From Bacillota bacterium (GTDB taxonomy: Bacteria > Bacillota > Clostridia > Saccharofermentanales > UBA5734): a stretch of 9,728 nt of DNA. Shown piece after piece: positions 1-5,652 of the stretch. A program made the position numbers and the translations under genes. The stretch spans positions 1 through 9,728 of the forward strand of contig JAEXPB010000291.1 of NCBI GenBank assembly GCA_023438965.1. The letters run 5' to 3'. The notes under the pieces were generated by a model. The model had not been told where the DNA came from and did not search any database. It worked only from the letters and a program-made list of their open reading frames with translations. Position 1 is the stretch's first letter, and each line of letters begins with the position of its first letter.

Positions 1-7
1 CGGCCAC
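1..7 (-). CDS. Start of a gene running off the left edge (partial)
   Basis: Only the start codon and a little more are inside the window: GTG at 7-5, then GCC and one further base. The case for a real gene is the ribosome binding site just upstream (13-21), spaced 6 bases from the GTG, and the close position behind the stop of the YedF-like gene. The product cannot be identified. In clostridia yedF often sits near selenium or sulfur genes such as selD or a cysteine desulfurase, but nothing visible here decides this. Confidence 0.5.
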
Positions 8-12
8 AGGTT

Positions 13-21
13 ACCTCCTTT
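13..21 (-). promoter_or_regulatory. Strong ribosome binding site for the partial left-edge gene
   Basis: Read on the minus strand this is AAAGGAGGT, a near-perfect complement of the 16S rRNA 3' end, followed by six bases and then GTG. It lies in the 23-base gap after the YedF-like stop codon. It is the main evidence that another gene follows directly in the same transcript. Confidence 0.6.
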
Positions 22-30
22 GCTCCGGAC

Positions 31-495
31 TCAAGGCCAGAGCAGCCTGGGGGCCTGCAGCATCCGGTCGGTCAGCTCGGCCATCGGCACTGCGCGGCCG
101 ACGGCCGGCAGCTGGCCGGGCGCGAGGATCTGCAGGCTGGTCTTGCAGGCCAGGACAGCGCAGCCGCGGGCTGCCAGCTGCCGGATGGCTTCCAGGACAG
201 GCGACGTGTCCAGGACCAGGTTCACCGCCGTATTGTACAGGAGCAAGGCCTGGGGCGCTTCATGCTGCCGGAGCAGGGCCTGCAGGAATTCTGCCGTCAG
301 CTGGTCGCCCAAAACGGGATTGTCGGCGCCCAGGTGCTCGGACCGCAAAGCGATCGTCGGCTGGGGATCGCCGCCGGGTGAGAATTCCAGGAGCGGTTCC
401 GGCAGCAGGACACCGAGCGGGTTCTGACTGATTACCGGCGCCGCCAGATGGTTGCGGGCGGCTTTGCTTGATTTGCGTTCAGACAATTTCGTCAC
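31..495 (-). CDS. yedF: YedF-like DsrE-fold protein lacking the TusA domain
   Basis: This 154-aa protein resembles the C-terminal DsrE/DsrF-like half of the selenium-metabolism-associated protein YedF. Residues about 47-150 carry the family pattern: a strand ending in IALRSEHLG, a helix, then LLLYNTAVNLVLDTSPVLEA, and a Cys117-Lys-Thr-Ser stretch where YedF usually has a CGTC-like motif. Only one of those two cysteines is kept (Cys112 lies five residues earlier). Full YedF starts with a TusA-like domain holding a CPxP motif. Here residues 1-45 are short, carry no cysteine and do not form that domain, although the string GVLLPEP at 28-34 faintly recalls it. The GTG start at 495 sits only about two bases from an AGAAGGAA site, so a TTG at 486 is an alternative. 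A 55-bp gap separates it from the DUF6062 gene, so co-transcription is likely. YedF's biochemical role is not settled; sulfur or selenium handling is inferred from family context. Confidence 0.65.
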   Translation of the reverse strand: MTKLSERKSSKAARNHLAAPVISQNPLGVLLPEPLLEFSPGGDPQPTIALRSEHLGADNPVLGDQLTAEFLQALLRQHEAPQALLLYNTAVNLVLDTSPVLEAIRQLAARGCAVLACKTSLQILAPGQLPAVGRAVPMAELTDRMLQAPRLLWP

Positions 496-550
496 TTCCT
501 TCTGGAGTCGCCGCCGGACGCGCTGCGCCGGGCAGGCTGTTCCGGTCCGG

Positions 551-1294
551 TCACTTCAAGTCGCAGGCGCCGCCGATCTTGCGGATAGCCCGCGGCAGCG
601 CGTCTTTGCTGTTTTTCCAATCCTTGTCGGCATTGCGGTAGTCAAATTTCAAGGTGAACCATTCGATGTCGTCGCGCAGGGTTTCCAGGCTGTGGTTCTG
701 GATGGCGGACAGACTGCCGATAAATTCCGCCGCCTGGTTCTGGTTAAGGTATTTGGCCGCGCCGCGCAGCAGCATGGCCACATGCGGCAGGCAATAGCCG
801 TGACCTTCATCAAAACGCTGCTTGAAAGCCGTTTCCGTGAAGTATTGGTAAAAGATGACATCCAGGAAACGATCCATGGTGTAGTCCAGGCGTTCGCATA
901 TGATGCAGCTGCGGGCCCGCTGTTCGATCCGTTCAGCCATGGCCAGCAGGTTCTGCCGGTAATCTTTCTGGCGGCTGCTGAACAGCTTGGCGCTGCCGGC
1001 CGGCGCACTCTTGCTCAGGGCCGGGTTGATGTCGGCGACAAGGTCGGCGGTATGGGTGTGCAGCATGAGGCCCAAGCCCAGCCGGTTCTGCTCGCGATTG
1101 TACAATTCGGCCAGGTGCCGGCGGCAGAAACCCCGCTCATTGGTTACCTTGCGGACATCCGGCTCCATCAGGGCAGGGCCGAGGTAATAGTCGAGCAAGC
1201 TGCCGTTCATGGTTGATTCGAGCGAACACAGCGGGCAATGGCCGGATACCGCATAGGCATCGTTGACCGGTATGGTGTAGATCTTTTCCTTCAT
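551..1294 (-). CDS. DUF6062 family protein with two Cys/His metal-binding modules
   Basis: This 247-aa protein begins MKEKIYTIPVNDAY, the typical opening of the clostridial DUF6062 family, whose function is unknown. Cysteines and histidines form two similar sets: C20-x2-C23 with GFC57-x2-H60, and C130-x2-C133 with GYC168-x2-H171. The inner spacing is almost equal (33 and 34 residues). This looks like an internal duplication, with each half able to bind one metal ion such as zinc through three Cys and one His. No signal peptide or membrane segment is visible, so it should be cytosolic. The ATG at 1294 follows the upstream stop by three bases (TAA CGG ATG), with AGCAGG of the preceding coding end serving as ribosome binding site. 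Translation is therefore probably coupled to the P-loop/Asp23 protein, which hints at a shared job. Metal binding is inferred from the residues; family membership is fairly sure. Confidence 0.8.
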   Translation of the reverse strand: MKEKIYTIPVNDAYAVSGHCPLCSLESTMNGSLLDYYLGPALMEPDVRKVTNERGFCRRHLAELYNREQNRLGLGLMLHTHTADLVADINPALSKSAPAGSAKLFSSRQKDYRQNLLAMAERIEQRARSCIICERLDYTMDRFLDVIFYQYFTETAFKQRFDEGHGYCLPHVAMLLRGAAKYLNQNQAAEFIGSLSAIQNHSLETLRDDIEWFTLKFDYRNADKDWKNSKDALPRAIRKIGGACDLK

Positions 1295-1297
1295 CCG

Positions 1298-2407
1298 TTA
1301 CCTGCTTTCCTGGGATTGGTTATGCGGGGCCGCCGGCGGGTGGATGACGCGCCGGGCGCGGACATTGACGGCGATCACATTGATTGAGGTGTATTCCTCG
1401 ACCTGGCGGCTGACCCGCTCCTGAACTTCCCGCAGCACCTGCGGCGCGTTGAAGCCATACTGCAGGGACAGGTCAAGATCGAAGACCACGCCGGCGATCT
1501 CGGTCTCGGCCTTGAATCCGACCAGGCCGGCCACGCCGCGAATGCGGCGGGTCATGATCGCGACCATCATGCGCAGGGCGGCGTCGGAGATCGAATAGCT
1601 GCCCAAGCCGGAGAAAGTCGGCCGGACCACTGTCCGTTCGGATTCCGGCGCGACAGCCGCGACACCGCGGTCGCGGTCGCGGCGGCGGCGCAACCGGGAG
1701 AACGGGTCGGCGAAATAGCCGGAGAATTCGTGCTTGATCTCCATGCTCGGCACAGGGATCGTATGCTTGCCTTCGGTGATGCGGGTCTGCTTGGCCTGGC
1801 GGATTTCCTCCTCGGAGCTGACATCCTCGATCCGGATCAGCATGGCCGGCGGATTCAGCCAAAGATTGGCGCAAATCTTCTCCAGCATACCCTCCGAAGT
1901 GCCGAGGATCATCAGGGCCGCCGGATGGTGGGCCGCCAGGGCCCGGCGCATGACCGCCGCCCGCGTCTCGTCGGCGAACAGCGCCTGGCGTACGGATTCC
2001 AGCCTGGAAGGCGCCTTTTTGGCCGATGTGCCGGCTACGATGCGGCTGCCGTTGATCAGCAGGCCATCGTCGATGATATAAGCGATCTGGTTTTTGCGTG
2101 CGACTTCGCTGGCGCGGGTGCTCTTGCCGGTACCGCTGGAGCCGATGAATGCGATGACGGCAATCCCGGCCAGGGCGTCCCGCAGATTGTCGCGGGTTTT
2201 CTCGATCACGCTGGCATTGCGTTCGGCATGCGAGCGGTTGACCGCTTCGGCCAGCTTGCCGAATGGATTGAACGGGCCGGTTTTATCATTTTTATCGGTT
2301 TTTTCGGCTTTATCCGCCTGCCCGGCCAGATGGTCGCGCAACTGGGCAGCCTCGGCTTCATCAGCCATTTTCCGATGCTTGTCAAACCGGATTGCCAACC
2401 TGCTCAC
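1298..2407 (-). CDS. P-loop NTPase fused to an Asp23/Gls24 domain
   Basis: The 369-aa product has three parts. Residues 1-80 are a charged region with a Lys/Asp-rich low-complexity stretch (about 31-43). Residues 81-240 form a P-loop domain with a clear Walker A, G89-SSGTGKS-T97, a hydrophobic strand ending in D113-D114 (a possible Walker B or substrate-binding acidic pair), and a later conserved-looking segment KHTIPVPSMEIKHEFSGYF near 214-232. After an Arg/Asp-rich linker (238-248), residues about 259-354 match an Asp23/Gls24 envelope-stress domain, including SISDAALRMMV and a VFDLDLSLQYGFN strand pair. I recall similar proteins in clostridia, but no known substrate. The domain could be a small-molecule kinase or an ATPase switch. 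The start is uncertain: GTG at 2407 lies right behind GGAGGGG, while ATG at 2368 has a poorer site. It is followed within three bases by DUF6062 and preceded by yebC 52 bp upstream, so it probably belongs to a longer operon. Confidence 0.8.
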   Translation of the reverse strand: MSRLAIRFDKHRKMADEAEAAQLRDHLAGQADKAEKTDKNDKTGPFNPFGKLAEAVNRSHAERNASVIEKTRDNLRDALAGIAVIAFIGSSGTGKSTRASEVARKNQIAYIIDDGLLINGSRIVAGTSAKKAPSRLESVRQALFADETRAAVMRRALAAHHPAALMILGTSEGMLEKICANLWLNPPAMLIRIEDVSSEEEIRQAKQTRITEGKHTIPVPSMEIKHEFSGYFADPFSRLRRRRDRDRGVAAVAPESERTVVRPTFSGLGSYSISDAALRMMVAIMTRRIRGVAGLVGFKAETEIAGVVFDLDLSLQYGFNAPQVLREVQERVSRQVEEYTSINVIAVNVRARRVIHPPAAPHNQSQESR

Positions 2408-2459
2408 CCCCCTCCGGCTTCACGGGTCGTCCGGGCTTCGGTTCAGTCCGCCGGCAGCT

Positions 2460-3185
2460 TCACCGGTCCCAGTTATGATAGACATCCTGCACATCGTCCG
2501 ACTCTTCGAGCCGATCGATCAGCTTCTCCATCTTCTCGATCGTATCCGGATCCGACAATTCGGTCCAGGTCACCGGTACCGGGCCCAGTGACAGGTCGAG
2601 GAAGGCATAGCCTTTTTTCTCCAGCGCTTCGCGAACCGTCATGTAATTCTCCGGTGCGGTGGTGACCTCGTAGACCTCGTCCTCGGTCAGGAAATCCTCG
2701 GCGCCGGCATCGAGCGCATCCATCATGACGGTTTCCTCATCCGGGTATTCGGTCTGGTCGATGATCAGCGAGCCCTTTTCCTGAAAAAGGAAACTGACGC
2801 AGCCGGTCGTGCCCATGTTGCCGCCGAACTTGTCGAAAATATGCCGGACGTCGCCGGCCGTGCGGTTGCGGTTGTCGGACAGGGTCCGCACCATCACCGC
2901 CACGCCGCCCGGGCCGTATCCTTCATAGGTGATTTCCTCGAAATTGTCCGCGTCGCCGGCGCCGGCGGCCTTCTTGATGCTGCGCAGAATATTGTCGTTG
3001 GGCATGTTGACCGCCTTGGCCTTGGTAATGACGTCTTTCAGGCGCGAATTGGCTTCCGGATCCGGACCGCCGTTCTTGACCGCCACCTGGAGCTCGCGGC
3101 CGATCTTGGTGAAGACGGCGCCGCGAACGGCATCCGCCGCGCCCTTCTTCCGCTTGATATTATTCCATTTCGAATGTCCTGACAT
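2460..3185 (-). CDS. yebC: YebC/PmpR family protein (TACO1 homologue)
   Basis: This 241-aa protein is a full-length YebC. It opens with [18 protein letters not shown], carries the signature [13 protein letters not shown] at residues 87-99 and [13 protein letters not shown] after it, and ends with VYHNWDR, close to the usual family ending. YebC proteins have long been annotated as transcriptional regulators. The mitochondrial homologue TACO1 and more recent bacterial work point to a role in translation at difficult motifs such as proline runs. The ATG at 3185 is fixed by AGGAGG seven bases upstream and by the family's conserved N-terminus; a TTG further upstream (3227) would add 14 unrelated residues. 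The 109-bp gap before it has a small hairpin (arms 3223-3227 and 3232-3236) but no convincing promoter or terminator, so it is probably transcribed with the YigZ and Nudix genes. Confidence 0.95.
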   Translation of the reverse strand: MSGHSKWNNIKRKKGAADAVRGAVFTKIGRELQVAVKNGGPDPEANSRLKDVITKAKAVNMPNDNILRSIKKAAGAGDADNFEEITYEGYGPGGVAVMVRTLSDNRNRTAGDVRHIFDKFGGNMGTTGCVSFLFQEKGSLIIDQTEYPDEETVMMDALDAGAEDFLTEDEVYEVTTAPENYMTVREALEKKGYAFLDLSLGPVPVTWTELSDPDTIEKMEKLIDRLEESDDVQDVYHNWDR

Positions 3186-3294
3186 GTTCTTTCCTCCTGT
3201 TTCATCCGCACGGGTCCAGGCTGACAAGCCGTTGTCCCGTTGCCTGTGGGGTGACTGCGCCTGCAGGGTATTTAATTGGTTCGGCCGGCTGGCC

Positions 3295-3948
3295 TCAGGC
3301 GGAAGGAGGAGGGTCCGGCGGCGGCAATGGCCGATAAATCAAGCCGGCCGGTTCCAGCAGAGCTGCGCCGCCGGTTGCATCGGCGCAGACCTGCTGCAGC
3401 AGGTCGACCTGCAGCCTGGGGACAGCGACCAGCAACTCGGCATCCAGGCCGAAACTGCTGCCGGTTTCGCTGAAGCCGGCCAATTCCAGCTGGCGACGCA
3501 GCCGGTCGAGGTCGGCATAACCGACCGTGATCTTGTATTGCCCGCACAATTGCATGCGTACGGGTCCGGCTTCATCGAGAGCCAGCGCCGCGGCCTTGCC
3601 ATAGGCACGGACCAGTCCGCCGGCACCGAGCAGGATACCGCCGAAATAGCGGGTCACGACGATTCCGGCCTGGTCGACGCCGTTCTTGCGTAAAACGTCG
3701 AGAACCGGAATGCCGGCCGTGCCCTGAGGCTCCCCGTCATCCGAATAACGCTGCAAATTCATGTCCCCACCCAGGATCCAGGCATACACATGATGAGTGG
3801 CATCCGGATATTGCTGCCTGATGCCACTGACAAAAGCGTTCGCTTCAGTTTCTGTGGCCAGGGGCCGACAGATCGCGATGAATTTGGATTTTCTTTCTTC
3901 CAGTTCCACCCTGGCCGCTCTGGTTACTGTTCGGTACGTGTCACGCAT
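3295..3948 (-). CDS. yigZ: YigZ/IMPACT (UPF0029) family protein
   Basis: This 217-aa cytosolic protein has the IMPACT-family N-terminal domain, with KSKFIA at residues 20-25 and the hallmark [13 protein letters not shown] at 67-79, then [24 protein letters not shown] at about 97-120. A smaller C-terminal domain follows (about 138-200), of the type that resembles elongation factor G domain IV. Length fits the family (about 200-220 aa). The last residues are a proline-rich tail, [11 protein letters not shown], which is unusual. A YebC homologue, possibly linked to proline-run translation, is the next gene, but that link is only suggestive. The exact biochemical role of YigZ is unknown; its eukaryotic relative IMPACT regulates the GCN2 kinase. 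The ATG at 3948 lies ten bases after the Nudix gene stop with a weak ribosome binding site, implying translational coupling. Confidence 0.92.
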   Translation of the reverse strand: MRDTYRTVTRAARVELEERKSKFIAICRPLATETEANAFVSGIRQQYPDATHHVYAWILGGDMNLQRYSDDGEPQGTAGIPVLDVLRKNGVDQAGIVVTRYFGGILLGAGGLVRAYGKAAALALDEAGPVRMQLCGQYKITVGYADLDRLRRQLELAGFSETGSSFGLDAELLVAVPRLQVDLLQQVCADATGGAALLEPAGLIYRPLPPPDPPPSA

Positions 3949-3958
3949 GCGATCCGGT

Positions 3959-4372
3959 TCAGACCAATTCCTTGTATTTTTGGTAGGACAGCATCAGCAG
4001 AGATTTGTCCTGGCTGTAGGTGACCATTTCCAGCGCCTCGTCGACCGGATAGAAGCCGCCGCCGAGGAAATTCTGGCTGGTATTCGGTGCCGCCTCGGCC
4101 GAATCAGCGGTCATGATATACCAGACAATCTTGTTGCAGACCGGGCGCTGGCGGGAAATCGAGTAAAATTCGTAATTGGTCCGTCCAGCCGAGGAGATGA
4201 TGCGGGCCTTGACACCGGCTTCGAGCAAAACACGCCGGGTTGCAACATCATCCGGAAAATCGCCGGTCCGGATGACCCCTTTGGGGAAAATCCATTCGTG
4301 TTTTTCGTTCTGCAGCAGCAAAACCTTGTCGCCGGTAAAAACGATCCCGCCTGAACAATTGCGAACCAGCAT
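3959..4372 (-). CDS. Nudix-fold protein with a degenerate Nudix box
   Basis: The 137-aa protein has the overall Nudix pattern: an N-terminal strand NCSGGIVF, then EWIFPKGVIR leading into the Nudix helix, and a later GGFYPVDEALEMV segment. Aligned to the consensus GX5EX7REUXEEXGU, the box spans G32-V54 and reads D38 for the first E, R46-R47-V48 for REU and L50-E51 for EE. Only one of the three usual helix glutamates (E51) is present. Catalysis may therefore be weak, use other ligands, or be lost; I recall related clostridial proteins with a similar KGVIR segment but cannot check how far the change is shared. The ATG at 4372 is preferred over a TTG at 4378 because AAAGGGG lies eight bases before the ATG but only two from the TTG. 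It is the first gene behind the candidate promoter at 4454-4482 and is followed after ten bases by the YigZ gene. Confidence 0.82.
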   Translation of the reverse strand: MLVRNCSGGIVFTGDKVLLLQNEKHEWIFPKGVIRTGDFPDDVATRRVLLEAGVKARIISSAGRTNYEFYSISRQRPVCNKIVWYIMTADSAEAAPNTSQNFLGGGFYPVDEALEMVTYSQDKSLLMLSYQKYKELV

Positions 4373-4453
4373 TGCCAAGACCCCTTTCCGTTAACCCGTA
4401 CACCGAGCCTGACCGGCACGGCTTAGTGACTGCGGGCGCTGCCCGTCAAGATT

Positions 4454-4482
4454 ATTTTACCATGAAAGGCCGGCCCGGACAA
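4454..4482 (-). promoter_or_regulatory. Candidate sigma-A type promoter with extended -10
   Basis: On the minus strand: -35 TTGTCC at 4482-4477 (four of six consensus bases), a 17-base spacer, and -10 TAAAAT at 4459-4454 (five of six) preceded by TGG, giving an extended -10. The start of transcription would be near 4447, leaving a leader of about 75 bases before the Nudix ATG. It lies in the 158-bp gap, the only AT-richer spot there. This would drive the Nudix-yigZ-yebC run and possibly the genes beyond. Confidence 0.5.
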
Positions 4483-4508
4483 TCGAATATCAGGCTTTTC
4501 AGCCGGCC
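4468..4508 (-). other. Inverted repeat after the aminopeptidase gene, overlapping the promoter
   Basis: Arms GGCCGGC (4508-4502) and GCCGGCC (4474-4468) can pair over seven G-C pairs with a long loop. Inside lies a smaller GGCT-GAAA-AGCC hairpin with a GNRA-type loop (4504-4493). The sequence after the outer arm is only TTTC, so it is a weak case for a factor-independent terminator of the aminopeptidase operon. The right arm falls in the spacer of the candidate promoter. Confidence 0.3.
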
Positions 4509-4530
4509 CGGCGTTGCGGCAATCCATGGA

Positions 4531-5652
4531 TCAGGGATTCAGCCCGTGCAGCTCCGTCGGCAGGAACAGGCCGTCACGGCGGATCAGTTCGCCGTCCAGC
4601 CAGATCTCGCCGCCGCCGTATTCCGGTCGCTGGATCTGGATCAGATCCCAATGGATCATCGACTGGTTGCCGTTGTTGGCGCGGGCGTAGGCGTTGCCGG
4701 GCGTCAGGTGCAGGGATCCGGTAATTTTCTCATCGAACAGGATGCTGCCCATCGGCCGGGTGATCAGCGGATTGACGCCGAAGGAGAACTCGCCGATATA
4801 GCGTGCCCCCTCGTCGGTATCGAAAATCTTGTTCAATGCGGCCGCATTGCCGCGGCAGCCGGCTTGGACGATCCGGCCGTCCCGGAAATCCAGACTGATG
4901 CGGTCGAAGGTCTGGCCCCACATCGTGGAAGGGACATTGTAGGTGATCCGGCCCTGGACCGAATCCCGGACCGGGGCGGTGTACACCTCCCCGTCCGGCA
5001 CATTGCGGCGGCCATAGCAGCAGACACTCGGCATGCCGCGAATGGAGAAGGCCAGGTCGGTGTCCGGTGCCAGGATATGAACCCGGTCAGCGACGGCCAG
5101 TCGGCCGGCCAGGGCTTCCTCGGCTTTGAGCAGCCCGTCGTAATCGATCAGGCTGACCCGCAGGACGAAATCCAGGAAATCGCCGGTTGCCAGGCCGGCT
5201 TTCTGGGCTTGTCCCGGCGTCGGCCAGTAAAAAAGCGCCCATTTGCGGTCGTCGATGATCAGCCGGTTCAGCGCTTCATTGGCCTTGCCGGCGAGTTGGA
5301 TCTTCGCCCGGTCAACCTGGCTGTTTTCCTGGTCGTTCTCGGCGCCGCGCAGGGTCAGGTTGGCGGCCATATGCTGCCAGCGGTAAAGCTCGGCCTGGCA
5401 GTTCAGCTCCAGGTAACGGGCGGTCGCCGCCTGATCCGGCTGCAGCAGCTCGAGACCCAGGCGATTGACTTCGTCGTCCTGCCAGCGGATGACCGGGAAG
5501 ACCCCCATGGCGGCCGAGGCCCGATAGATGGCTTCCACGAGCGGTTTGGCGCCGGGCGAGGCGTTGATCTGGAAAATATCGCCTTCTTGCAGGGCCAGCG
5601 AATGGCGCAGCAGAACACCTGCCAATTGATCGATGCGGGGATCACAAAGCAT
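4531..5652 (-). CDS. M29 family metallo-aminopeptidase (AmpS/PepS-like)
   Basis: The 373-aa protein matches the thermophilic aminopeptidase family M29, which removes N-terminal residues from peptides using a two-metal site. The expected ligands and active-site residues are present: E222 in NVPDGEVYTAP, E288 in YIGEFSFGVNP, H315 in GSLHLTPGNAY with Y322, and H334 and D336 in MIHWDLI. It is somewhat shorter than the usual 400-410 aa, mainly through compact inter-motif regions. No signal peptide is seen, so it should be cytosolic. The ATG at 5652 overlaps the end of the upstream acetyltransferase fusion by 11 bases. Its GGAGGAGG ribosome binding site is written inside that gene's last codons (KEEEKNAL), so translation is very likely coupled. 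A peptide or aminoacyl-amide substrate linked to the acetyltransferases is a guess from context. Confidence 0.92.
   Translation of the reverse strand: MLCDPRIDQLAGVLLRHSLALQEGDIFQINASPGAKPLVEAIYRASAAMGVFPVIRWQDDEVNRLGLELLQPDQAATARYLELNCQAELYRWQHMAANLTLRGAENDQENSQVDRAKIQLAGKANEALNRLIIDDRKWALFYWPTPGQAQKAGLATGDFLDFVLRVSLIDYDGLLKAEEALAGRLAVADRVHILAPDTDLAFSIRGMPSVCCYGRRNVPDGEVYTAPVRDSVQGRITYNVPSTMWGQTFDRISLDFRDGRIVQAGCRGNAAALNKIFDTDEGARYIGEFSFGVNPLITRPMGSILFDEKITGSLHLTPGNAYARANNGNQSMIHWDLIQIQRPEYGGGEIWLDGELIRRDGLFLPTELHGLNP

Noticed and set aside
452..1216. Plus-strand ORF of 254 aa opposite DUF6062
   Set aside because: The minus-strand frame has the conserved Cys/His motifs and family start; the plus frame is a shadow.
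1730..2665. Plus-strand ORF of 311 aa
   Set aside because: It lies across the P-loop/Asp23 gene and the end of yebC on the other strand, has low-complexity composition and no family match I recognise.
3192..3220. TTGTCA plus TGAAAC as a promoter for yebC
   Set aside because: The -10 matches only three of six bases and a start there would fall at the ribosome binding site.
3186..3227. Upstream extension of YebC from a TTG codon
   Set aside because: The family starts MSGHSKW and a strong AGGAGG precedes the ATG at 3185; the extra 14 residues match nothing.
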